A DNA stretch of 64,000 nucleotides from Chytridium lagenaria (taxonomy: Eukaryota; Chytridiomycota; Chytridiomycetes; Chytridiales; Chytridiaceae), in NCBI GenBank assembly GCA_025449115.1, contig JAHLKC010000005.1:186001-250000 (forward strand), read 5' to 3'. Below the pieces are notes generated by a model. The model saw nothing but the letters and a program-made list of their open reading frames with translations, ran no database searches and had not been told where the DNA came from. The first letter of the stretch is position 1, and each line of letters begins with the position of its first letter. The position numbers and the translations under genes were made by a program. This document shows, in pieces, positions 45,301 through 56,288 of the stretch.

Positions 45301-48300
45301 CCGTTTTCGCTTCCGCTCCGCCACAACCGTCGTTGCACGGGGGTTTTCGCATGCGACGAAATGAAAAAAAAAAAATAATACAAAAAACCAAAAAAACAAA
45401 AAAATCAAGCGATCATCGCGTTTGGACAAGCCCTTAGCTCCGACAAACGGTACCAAATAGATGAACGGTCAAAGTTATAGTTAGCGAGGACGGCGAAAGC
45501 GAACCAGATGAGTCATTGGAAGGGCGTTTGTTAATAATGGCGGTGAGAATATTTCATAAAAATCTTTTTAGTGAGTTTTCTGTTTCCGGAGGACGTCGTT
45601 AAACGGATACAGTGTACCTCGGAGCGAATAACAGACAGGGTTGAGAGACGTTTGTTCAAATCAATAACGGCCAGATTCAACAAGAGTCGAACGAAGGAAA
45701 CTGGTATCTAGAGCCTTTTATTTACAGAGCAGGATCAAATTAAGTTTCAAATAACTGGAAGGCCGAAGAAAGATCACTTTATCAATGATGGAAATTCCGA
45801 TAATACCTCACATCTACCGAAACGCTACAAGAAATGCATGACGGCTTACACCTGTCTAAAAACTTTCGATATCTCCCTCCTTGGAGCCTCCTTGAGGCAA
45901 GACATATGGCCTACTCGATGATTGAGCAATAATACGAAAACCCACTACTACATCATAGAGGTAAACAAAAACTCGACTTTATTTCAATTTTTTATAACTC
46001 ACAAGACCTTTAGCTATTGACAGTACTACTATTTTCCAATATCCTCTTAGCCCGATAAAACCACCTCTGAAGTCCGTTTCCACAAACACGATAATAAGCG
46101 CTCTTTCCTGCGGTTTTCACAACTCTAATTTTTTCCTACGCAATTCTCAGGTTTTGCAGCGAATCGTTCTTATGGCCAATACGAATCCCGAGAACGATCA
46201 ACTATACAAGCTGCTCTTAATCCATCACCTCAAATTAGCGGATACGGATATTTTAGAGAATATTTCAAGTATAACGCCCATTCTTACAGAATAAGGTGAT
46301 CTTTCTTCATGTTAACATGTTTAAGGTTTTTGCGTCTTTCTCCTTCACTTTCTCCTTCAGTCCTACATGCTCCACCCGTGCTCCGCCACAAACTCTGTCG
46401 TGCACAACGTTAAAATATGACGAAAAGGAAAAAAATCATTGCTATCGCGATGCACCAAAAACCGGACAAACTGTCACTGGAATTAGAGAAGATGGAGGTA
46501 ATACTTGTGAGCGCCGATTTCGCTATTTATTTTGCGGTCACCGCCTTTGATGTGCATGTAGATTCCGATTTCAACCTTTAGAAACCGCCGACCGACCAAG
46601 TTTTCTTCAAACATGTTGAAAGAAAGTAATGTAGGTGTACGGTAACAACTTTTCATTTTCGTTTCGTTTCGCTTGTCTCATGAGACGGTCGATAGATTCA
46701 TGCGGTCCACTTCTCTCAACAAATGGGATGTGATGAATTGATGTGATAGCATACTGCGGGTTTATTTTTGTAGAAGACGTTAGAGGAATTAATCCCCTTC
46801 TACAGTTCGTACCATTATTCCTCTTCTTCTTTATCAGGAGCTTCGTTGGACAAATGCAAGCCTTTCTTGGAGAGCTTCTTCGCTTCATGTCTTTCATCGT
46901 CCAAGTCTTTGGTTAAGTGCTTGAAGAGCTTTGTGAGTATGTTTTCATCTGGTTGAGATTGTTATAGATTCAGTCATCCTTTTCGAATGCTCCTTCTTCA
47001 TGATTGAGAGTTTTTCTTCGATGCTAGCAAAAGTGCTCATTACTGCGAAGTAAAGGTATCGTTGTTTCATGTTGTACGTCTTCAAACGTCTTTCACTTTT
47101 TATTTTCTTTTTGTTTAAGACCTGGGTGACGACTGCGATAAAATGAGGGTGTGAGTTTACCATCTTTGCTCGAGGTAATCACTTCAACTGTTCGTATCAT
47201 CATGACATCTTTAATGTCCGAGGTTTCGTAGCCAATAGACCTTATGCACCCAAGAACCGAAAAGGCTATGACTCCTTTTGGTTAATCTCTACGTTTGGCG
47301 TTCCTTTTTGTTTCTTATTTTAAAGTTAATGACTAATGTGAGTTTATCATGCTTTGCTTGGTACCAGACGACGTGTAATCATCTTATAGATAGGTATTGT
47401 AACCATCATCCCCTCCGTTTTTTAACGTATGTTCCTTTTCATTATAATAACATATGTATCATGCATCAAAAGCTATATAACTATATTTTTATTTTGAACT
47501 TATAGACGGTTTTACTGAATTATAATACGAGTAGGAAGTTCTTTCTGATGTTAATTGTTTTGTTTCCTTTTGTAAGTCAAGCGGCAGGAACACGAATGGA
47601 ATTAAACGGTTCGGTAGGCTCTGTTATGAGAAAGTGGGTGAGTTACATATGTTGCAAAAACTTTAATGATATATCTTCTTTTTTTGATACTAATCGTTCA
47701 GTGTATTCACATTATAGCGTCTGGTTATACTGATTTGAGTTCTCGTGATGAATTATAGGTGAAGGACGTTAAATTAACATATTCCCGCATATACACTCGT
47801 TACGGGCTCATTAATGTGAACAACAAGAAGAATGCAATGAGCTTTCTGCCGCCGTTTATTTTATCTTCGCCATCATTTCACTTCCTTATTCGCCTTCAGC
47901 TTCCGTGTCGTGAGCGTCCCAGACAACAAAAGCGTAGGGCTGCCCAAGCTGCAAGGTTGAACTTAATAGTCGTCGTTCGTTTTCTGTCACAATGCCCGAC
48001 TACTGCATTGTCGTCGAAGAAGTTTACTCTTTAAATGTCATAATTTTTAATCCATTCACACCATCAATATTTCTTTTTACAGATTTCGGTCTATCATGTG
48101 AGGATATTTCGCTGCTACGTTTTTCTTGGTCCTCAAAACGTACTGCGGCCATCCCTCCCAGTGGATTACCATTATCAATTTCGTTCCGCGGTCACGCTGA
48201 TAAAATAGCTAAGTTTAAGCTACTCGTTTTACTAGTATTTGCTTTTCATTTTTCTTCTTCCAAAGCTCTTATTGAAGTATAAGCTTCGTCATTTTGTTAT

Positions 48301-50254
48301 TTCCTGCTTGGTTCCGTAGTGTCCTTGTTCTACATTAAATCTGCTTTCTTATATGAACTATATATTTTTATTTTGCGGGTGCCTTCATCAACGAAAATTG
48401 TGTCGCATTTGTGGAATTTTGTTATCGAAGTGCTGAGCTATCGTTCAACACCCTATTTACACACCGACACTCGGGGAGGGAAAGATGGTAGCTTTGGATA
48501 TGGCGGGTTCGGTCATCTGGGGTGCTGGAGTGGGCTACTTTATAGACGAGCACAGTGCGAGATAATAGAAGTGGTGAAGGACAGAAGAAGGGATTATGAT
48601 ATGATGGTGTATATGCTGAAGTGTGTCGGAGAGTCTAGTTGGGTATAGAGCCTTGATGGTCTTAGGATTACCAGCGCAATACAAGACTTTAGTAAACGAT
48701 AGTGGGTTCTTTTGCAATAGTACAATAGGTAAGCAGATCAAGGTAAGGTTATTCCCCCTAGTCCCTTACCTTCAACTACTTTTTTGCTCTCCAATTTTTT
48801 ATTTCCTTTCTCTTTGGCGTTTTCTCTTGATTTGGTAAGTTTTCGAATGAAGAGGAATAGAGTTCCACATCAACTGGTATGTTCATACATCCCTGTTTAC
48901 ATTCTACTTTGTTTTCCTCTTGCTCCCTTTGTTCTTTGATTGCTACTGTTTTTTTACAAATCCTTTTGAGACCCAGGGAAGTATTCAGACCAACTGTGAA
49001 AGGCTTTATTCATCTGAACGAAGTTTAGTAGTTGTTTTTTCTAGTTTTCTTTACCAACATCAAGTTTTTATTGTTCGTGCTCTTTGAAAGTGGGCGTGGA
49101 TGTTATTCAATCAGTATATTCTATTGCTTTCTTTAAGTTACCAACGCTTCCATCACATGGCGTATGAGCGCTTTATTGGAGAGGGAAAATTAGGTTTGTT
49201 TTGGCGTGAGCAATGCCATATGATGTCGAATTATGAAGAAATACCACACTCTGGGGGCACACATTATTCGTACCTCCTAGATTTTCTCGTCCAGCTCTAA
49301 CCTTTCATTTTCGCAAACAAAGCTTCATTGGATCGGCGCGTAAGTCTGTATCGTCTCCATCTTTTTGGTCGAACATATCGTTGCACCGTTGTCTGGACCC
49401 TACGCTTTCGACTTTCGTGATTTATTCAAATTAAGTGGGCATATGAACGCCTGTGATCTTAAGAAGCCACTCCTCTGCTGACGATTGACGCTAAATGGAA
49501 GTCATTGGCACAGGAAATAATTAGTTGAAGAAAGCGAGAAACGGTTTAAAATAGTCCAAAGTGAGTATTCTTATTGCTAGTACGCGCAAAGGAGCGAGTA
49601 AAAATATGTTTAAAACGACTCAAGAGTCGCAAGTCTATGGTGGAGAAAGTATGGACAGAGTAAGAAACCCTAAATCGTATACTTTTTATTATTATTACTT
49701 CGAAGCGTTTCTTTTCTTTAAATCAACGTTTGCTTTGCAGTTTTGGACTGGCGGGAAGAAGTTTTTGAATTTTTTTGTCGTAAGGGTTACTCTCTCCGGA
49801 GGCGTTCTTTTTTATTACGGCAAGCCTAAATTTCTTAACTTATTGCTCACAAATTCCTGTATGTTGTGTTGTTCGGGTTATCCTGGAATTTTGAAATCCT
49901 AAGTACAAATTAAAATGAAAAGATAAAATGGTGCAAATGATGCAGGAAAAGGTCGTAAAGATCAGAGTTTCTATTTTCGACGTTCGCGTCCAACGGATGT
50001 GAGATATGCACGAAAGCAAAAAGTTCTCCATGCAGTATTTAAAGTTTAAAGCTACAATAAAGTGCCCACAGCTCCAAGAGCAGGCATTTCAAGAGCTGTC
50101 TGCAATATACCAAATGGACGCCATGCTTTTGGACAAAGTAACTTTGCCGCGTTGAATTACTAGAGAGCACATGCTGCTCAAGCAAGGCCGTTGTGTAGTT
50201 ATTCATCTGACAACTCCTTTTTTTTTTTTTTTTGCCCTGCACAAGCTCCTAACT
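42343..50254. other. Nearly 8 kb without a convincing gene
   Basis: The stretch upstream of the WOPR gene contains only short open frames without domains, splice-supported joins or codon bias on either strand. It looks AT-richer than its surroundings, especially 46.9-49.9 kb. Visible small features are three copies of GCCTAGACC (42794, 43055, 43119), a GGGG/T6 repeat at about 43952-43973, and a TTTAAAGTTTAAAG stretch at about 50038-50051. A conserved-looking fragment near 48483-48570 (MVALDMAGSVIWGAGVGYFI) could be a gene relic. The size and position resemble the long regulatory region upstream of Candida WOR1, but an old repeat-decay zone is equally possible. Confidence 0.5.
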
Positions 50255-51746
50255 ATGCCCTCAACAACGCCCAACCCTCGCCTCTCAAAAAACCATTGCA
50301 TCAACAGCAAAAAAGACGAAAACATCAACTCCCATATCAGCCTCCCCATGGTCCTCTCCCGCTTCTTACAAAACCGCCCGTTCATCTCCAGCACCACAAT
50401 CGACCCGTAAAAGTACCCAGCGAAACGTGCGGCAGCGACACCGACCCAGCACACGGCGATCAAAAGCTGGTGGAGGAGATGGTGTTAGATGATGACAATG
50501 ATGATGGATGGTGACAATGATGATGAGGAGGAGGAGGAAGATGAATTGGAAAGTCCTGTGAGCCGACGAAGCGGCCGTGGAAGAAAGCGGCGCCTGTTGT
50601 GTCGGACGAAGATGAAGATGAGGCTTCCATAGAAGATATGGAGGATGCGGAAAATATGGAAGACGATGTATCTGTTGAGAATGTAGATGCTGAAGCTCCC
50701 ACACCACCCTTATCGAAAACATCGTCAGCAAAGAAACCGCATGCATCCCCGTTGTCGAAGAAGAAGATGTTTGGGATTCGGATGACGAGAACGATGCGAT
50801 GGAGGATATTACCGCCGCGGAAGTCGTTGAAGAGGATGAAGATGACGAAGAAGATGATGATGATATGATGCACCTGAAGCCGTGTCGATGAAGCAGACGA
50901 AGGAAAATGAGGAAACGTTCAGGCGAGGAAGAAAGAGGAAGAAAAAAGGTAGGGAGGACCCTTTTTTTCTTGTTCAGCCTGGCTTACAGTCCTAATATTA
51001 TTGTTTAAATAGGATAAAGGAAACCTTCGGACAAAAAGAAACTCTCCGTCAACAACGCGGTCGTGAAGTCAACGCATTAAAGCCGAAAAGGCGTCCGCAA
51101 TGACCAGGGAGATTCCTATGGACGTGTTAGAAGCTGCGGAAAAGCTTGATATGTATGTTAATAACTTGTTTTTAGAAACTCTATTTCTCATGCTTATTTA
51201 TCAGTGAACGCAAAGCCCTTGAACTTGAGGAACGCGCTGCTTTGAAGAGAGTGGAACGTGTCCTTGCGAAAGCTATGGGAGGAAGAAAGTGTTTGCTGGA
51301 GCTGATGAGGACAGAGAGGCGAAGAGAATGAAGAAGACAGCTGGTGTCCAAGTCGGGTACGGATCGTGATGGATATTTCTTTTATTCGAAAGTTCATTTA
51401 CTAATTTTTGTTATTCTAGTGGATTCAACGTTGTGTCGCTTAACGGTATTGACTCGATAGCGTCGCATGGTGTCGCACCAGTTGTAAGAAATTCCAGAGA
51501 CAACAGTTGTTTGGAGATAGAGTTAAAAGGGCGTCGGGTGGGTCTCTATTTTTTTTCCTCCTTCTTACTGTCCCGTTGTTTTTAATCAAAAACTCATCGC
51601 TTTTTTATGTCGTTTATCTTATACAGCTGTCATTTCGATGTCCAAAGCCTGGAGAGGGTGCTGCAGCGTTTTTCAAGAGAGGGGAAAATGGGAAGCCTTC
51701 TGCACCAGTTGCACCTGGAAAGAAGAAGTTGAAAGGAAAGAAATAG
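50255..51746 (+). CDS. Acidic nucleolar-type protein, possibly Utp16/Bud21-like
   Basis: The likely start is the ATG at 50255. The N-terminal region is basic and Ser/Pro-rich, then strongly acidic (DDEEEEEDELE, EDEDDEEDDDD) with basic clusters (GRGRKRR, RRGRKRKKK). Later exons encode IPMDVLEAAEKLD, then a charged helix (ERKALELEERAALKRVERVL), then VGGFNVVSLNGIDSIASHG and a segment that in one frame reads QQLFGDRVKRASG. It ends with a Lys-rich tail (GKKKLKGKK) at the TAG of 51744-51746. The order acidic region, charged helix, short C-terminal motif with LxxRxKR is reminiscent of Utp16/Bud21, a U3 snoRNP (small-subunit processome) protein. That match is from memory of the pattern and is weak. 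Slips occur near 50295, 50505, 50775, 50865 and 51490; introns are short. Confidence 0.4.
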
Positions 51747-51866
51747 ATTCTACATATTTATATTGCACATAGCGCTGTTTTTGCATTTTCCTGCTCAAAC
51801 TTGAGGAGCATTTTTGTTTTCAAGCCGTAAATTTATTTTTGTTTTGAATCCTCACAATCCACAGCC

Positions 51867-53509
51867 ATGTCTGATAGCCCTTCATTACGCATTCAACCAC
51901 TCTGCTCGCTCCCGCTAGAAATCCGTCGCAAGATTCTGAGATACACGAATAACTTGCACCTTGCTATCGAGTTAGAATGTATATGGCTCAACCTCCCTGT
52001 CCTTTACAACAAGCCCTTACCATGTTTCCAACAACTCCATTCACCTTCCTCATTCTTTCCCATCTCCCAAGATATCGCTCTCAAACTCTCCATCTTAAAA
52101 ACCTACTCCCGCAGGGATTCACTCGTCCAGCTGGCCCCGCCGTTGTGGCATGGATATACGCTTACCATCCAACTCGTTGGCAAGTCAAGTTGACGTCTGC
52201 AGCGAGATACGGAAAGCTTGACATCATCGAAATGGCCTACAGCATGAATTCGAAACAGTATTCAAGGGATGTTATGAACGTTGCGGCGGAGTATGGGTGG
52301 TTAGATATTGTTAAATTCCTTCATATCCAACGCCACAAGTGGAGTCTTGAAGACGATAAGAAGAATGTGCATTGGTTTGAATCGCCTCAATCATGCTCAA
52401 CTCATGCCATGGATGGGGCGGCTGCAAACGGTCACATTGAGGTAGTTCGCTTCCTTCACAAAATCGTAAAGAAGGCTGCACAAATGCTGCCATGGACTCC
52501 GCCGCTCGTAACGGGCATATGGAAATCGTGCAATTCTTGTACGAGCATCGCACCGAAGGCTGCACGCGCCATGCAATTCGTGAAGCAGCTCGAAACGGGG
52601 ATTTAGATATGGTACGCTATTTGTATGAACGTTTAATTAAATGGTGTTCGACGGAGGTGATGGATTCGGCGGCTGTGATGGGCCGAATGGAGGTGTTGAG
52701 ATATTTGCATGAACGGGGGGATACGCAAGGTTGTACGATATATGCGATGAATGGGGCGGCGGGAAGGGATTTTTGGAAGTAGTAAAGTTTTTGCATGAGA
52801 ACCGTGATGAAGGCTGTTCGATTTATGCAATGAATACAGCCGCGGAGATGGGGTACCTGGACGTGGTGCGCTTCTTACACGAAAACCGAACAGAAGGTTG
52901 TTCGAGTGTTGCGATGGACAGTGCGGCTGAACATGCCATCTGGAAGTGGTGCAATTCTTACACAAGTATCGAAATGAAGGATGTACAATGAAGGCGATGG
53001 ACAAGGCTGCGAAGATGGGGCATCGGAAGGTGGTGTGCTTCTTGCATGCGCATCGAAAAGAAGGATGCTCAAGTGGTGCAATGGATGGGGCAGCTGAGAT
53101 GGGGCATTTGGAAGTGGTGCGATTTTTGCACGAGAATCGAGTAGAAGGATGCACAACCGACGCAATGGACAAAGCTTCCGAAATGGGGTGTTTGGAAATC
53201 GTGCGGTTTTTGCACGAGAATCGACATGAAGGCTGCACAACCGACGCGATGGATAAGGCTTCCGAAAGGGGGTATCTGGAAATCGTACGGTTTTTGCATG
53301 AAAATCGATACGAAGGCTGCACCACCAAGGCAATGGATAAAGCTGCTATGATGGGTCATTTGGAAATTGTTCGGTTTCTTTATGAAAATCGAACAGAAGG
53401 TTGTACGCTTGCAGCATTCAATATGGCTTCCAGGAACGATCACTGGGAGGTCGCACGTTTTTTAAAGGAGCATCGAAAGGGTAGTGGATACAAATATCGG
53501 TTGGCCTAG
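51867..53509 (+). CDS. Ankyrin-repeat protein with F-box-like start
   Basis: The ATG at 51867 opens MSDSPSLRIQPLCSLPLEIR, with LPLEIRRKILRYT resembling the first helix of an F-box. After a slip near 52190 about 15 ankyrin repeats of 28-33 residues follow, with consensus AMDKAAEMGHLEVVRFLHEN and linker R.EGCT. Repeats become more alike toward the C-terminus; the TTDAMDKASE units at 53155-53340 are nearly identical in DNA. The protein ends at a TAG at 53507-53509. Slips near 52490, 52765 and 52935 break the frame inside the repeat array. Such F-box/ankyrin proteins, expanded in chytrids, oomycetes and amoebae, are thought to present substrates to SCF ubiquitin ligases, but the F-box here is weak. 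Cytosolic or nuclear; no signal peptide. Confidence 0.8.
52480..53440 (+). repeat. Tandem ankyrin coding repeats (84-99 bp units)
   Basis: The DNA of successive ankyrin units is visibly repeated, most clearly GAAGGCTGCACAACCGACGC and GTTTTTGCACGAGAATCGA-type blocks at 53100-53340. Recent unit duplication or conversion is likely in this part. Confidence 0.75.
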
Positions 53510-53936
53510 GACTATTCCCCCTAGTCAAGGGAGTCATATCAACATGTTTGCTTCATTCATACTTTTTGGATCCATTACTTTTTACGTTATAATTATTCTT
53601 GTCATTTCCCGCGACGTTGTTCGTTTTCTTATACCCTCATTGCTTAAATAATACCCTTTTCTTTATATGCGTTGATCCTACCTCTCTCTATGTCTTTCTC
53701 GTTATTCAAATATCGTGTTTGTTAAAGCGCTCAGCTTTCTCAACCGAGAAAACTTTCGCGGAACGTTATGAGAATATATAGATTTTTGACGAAAATATGA
53801 TTTATCCAGCTTGCAGCACTCAGCACGTTATCCTCCGAATCCGCGGTATCGATTAAAGTGGAGTATCTTGAAGAAGTTGCTCAGCAGAAAAAAATTCCTT
53901 AAACAAAAAAAGTTGAGCTCAAACCCATTCCCTCTG
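53510..53936. other. Intergenic stretch upstream of YOS1
   Basis: About 430 bp with no gene seen. It contains the terminator region of the ankyrin gene and the promoter of the YOS1 homologue. Confidence 0.55.
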
Positions 53937-54420
53937 ATGGCCTTGTTCCTCTCCCTCGGCCAGCTTATCTACGTGGCGCTGCTCCTCACCAACGCAATCG
54001 CCATCCTCCACGAAGACCGTTTCCTTGCAAGACGTAAGCTTACTTTCTCCTGATGATGTCCAATACTGATCGGATCAAAAGTCGGATTAAGCCAGGCGGC
54101 GTTTAGGAATCAGTTTGGGCCAGAGAACCAGGAGTCGGTCAAGTATCGGGTTGTGCAGCTATTGACAGCTGTGAGGACGTTGTTAAGAGGTAATTTGAGA
54201 TTGTGTGTGCTTTAGTGAAGGAAGAGTGAAAGTGTAGTCTAGCCATATTCCGACACTCAATTTTGTGATGGACGCTCATCCTTCGTCAGCCCTCTGACCT
54301 TCTAAAAAGCACTCTTTCGTTTTAATGCGTTGCCTTTGTTTAACCCATTTTCAACACACAACAGTACCTCTTATCGCCCTCAACGTCCTCGTCATCATCT
54401 ATGCGCTCATATTTGGTTGA
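53937..54420 (+). CDS. YOS1: Yos1 / IER3IP1 family ER-Golgi membrane protein
   Basis: This small protein takes part in ER-to-Golgi COPII vesicle transport with Yip1/Yif1. Three exons join cleanly: 53937-54033, 54082-54189 and 54365-54420. The introns are 48 bp (GTAAGC...AAAAG) and 175 bp (GTAATT...AACAG). The roughly 86-residue product has the family pattern: an N-terminal helix MALFLSLGQLIYVALLLTNA, then IAILHEDRFLAR, RVVQLLTAVRTLLR, and a C-terminal helix VPLIALNVLVIIYALIFG with the stop directly after FG, as in homologues. Length and both membrane segments agree with Yos1. No frame slip is needed, so this is one of the few intact multi-exon genes here. Its last 20 bases overlap the start of the following membrane-protein frame. 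Confidence 0.92.
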
Positions 54421-56037
54421 ACGTCGTCCGCCAATCCAGCGCCGCTGGTGGTGGTCCAAATGGTGGCGCTCTCTCTCCACCAACAGCATCAGCGGCAGAG
54501 GCGGCGGCGGTTTAGGCGGTTGGGGAACGCCCTGGGGCGGGTCTACAACAGGTCTAAGCATTGGAGGCGCGCTTCGTCTTGGTCCAGGAGCGCAAGTAGG
54601 ATCGCTTGCGGCGCTTACGGGTCGGACGTTAGGGGGAGGCGCTGGATTAGGGAATCCGGGGAGAATTGGGGTGTTGGGGACGGGAGGGGTGGATGATCCA
54701 AGGATGGTGACGGCTATGGTTGTGGTTGCGGCGGTGTGGATGGTGTTGGGGATTCTGGTGTCGACGGCCGTGATGGTGAATGATGGGATTGTGGCGAGCT
54801 ATTTTGTGTCGTCGAGGAGGGGAGGAAGGAGACGGAATCGGGGGCAACGAGGGGCAACAGGACAAGGAGTTAGAAGGAGGAGGAGTAGAGGGCATGGAGG
54901 TGCTTCATCGCCTTCAGCAGCACCGCAGAGACGCACTTTTTTGAGAAGCATTGGGAGGGGTCTTGGGTTTGGAAGAAGGAGGACTGGGGCGGCTTCTGGG
55001 CCTGCTTCGCCGCAGTCGGTTCCGGGGGGTAGTGGGGGACGTGAACGCGGTACTTCTTCCACAGCAGCATCGCCAGGAATGCCATTGGGCACTTCTTCTC
55101 CTGGATTGGCGGTTGAAAGTGTGACTCAAATGTCTCCTCTATCATTGGGAACTGCCAGGGATGGGAATTTGTCGCCTTCAGGTTCGACCGCTCCTGCCTC
55201 TAATTTGGGGCGCGAGTATGAATTCGACCCACTTCCGGAACCTGCTCTTGTCCATGACGATGCTGCACTATTTGTTCACACGTTTCGTAATCGCTATGAT
55301 GACGAATATGTCTCAACAGATCACGATGATGAAGACTCTGTCATCATACCATTAGAGATTCCTGGCGGTGGGGAAGAGCAAGATTTGGGAAATACTGGTG
55401 ACGACGAATTCGATGAGGAGCTGGCTTTCCGACGTCTCGCAGTGGCTTCTATGACGATGAAGAGTTTAGTGACGATGATGATGACGATGAAGAAGATGAT
55501 CGTATTGCTGAACAGAACGGCAACTTTGATGTCAACCTGTCGCCACGTTTTGCCCCTACTCTTATACTTGAACCCGAAGATGAGGACAACGCTGAGGAGG
55601 ATGTGTCTGATGCTGACGGTGTACCTCGATCTGGGACTGTTTCTGGCGATGAGTCAAATCATTATCTCAATGAGAACATTGACGAACGCGATCATTTGTT
55701 CCCTCAAGATATCGCATCCTCTCCCTCTTCCGACGCCGCGTCCCTCCGTCGTCGTCGTCGCACCCCTTTTTCAGATCCTTCCCTATCCCCTCTCTTCGGT
55801 CGATCACGGCCCGTCGCATCTCCATCTCGTGACGCTCCGTCTCCTTCTACGCCACAACAACAAGGCACCAGGAGACGGTTGAGATTTAGGTTGAGAAGGA
55901 CGGCTGTGCCAGGGACCTTAGCAGCTGTTGGGGCATTTTTGTTGTTGGGTGTTTTATGGGTGTTGAGGAGACGGGGGTGGGCGTTTTTGCCGAAATTTTG
56001 GCAGATTGCGGGAAGGAGGTGGGGAGGAGATATGTGA
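54401..56037 (+). CDS. Two-helix membrane protein with long acidic/disordered loop, unknown
   Basis: An open frame from the ATG at 54401 (inside the last YOS1 exon) reads through a Gly-rich region to a transmembrane helix (MVTAMVVVAAVWMVLGILVS) near 54700-54790. A basic Arg/Gly-rich stretch follows (SRRGGRRRNRGQRG), then about 250 Ser/Pro/Asp/Glu-rich residues. After a slip near 55440 an acidic run precedes a second helix (LAAVGAFLLLGVLWVLRRRG) and the stop at 56035-56037. The true start may be later or spliced, because the present one overlaps YOS1. No domain is recognised. The basic segment after helix one suggests that the long loop is cytosolic. Confidence 0.5.
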
Positions 56038-56288
56038 TGTGGTTTCTGATCGTTTGGTCGGCCGCTTTTTTACGAATATATACATAAACAACATACCAGT
56101 TTCTTATTATCAATTGAGCATGGGTATTTTGTTTATGTAAATAAATATACGCATATTGTAGATGTATCAGATGCACATAAGTAAAAGCACAGACTTATAA
56201 TCGTGAATAAATTATAAGTTAAAGAAAAAACTAGAAGCCAAACATCAATCATCATCTAATCCCCGAGAGAAAAAAAATAACCATTCCT

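Noticed and set aside
47278..49300. Several 60-110 codon open frames in the desert
   Set aside because: No domains, no convincing splice joins, and AT-rich composition in which such frames arise by chance.
52633..53443. Minus-strand frames across the ankyrin array
   Set aside because: They are reverse complements of the ankyrin repeats; the plus strand matches the ankyrin consensus.
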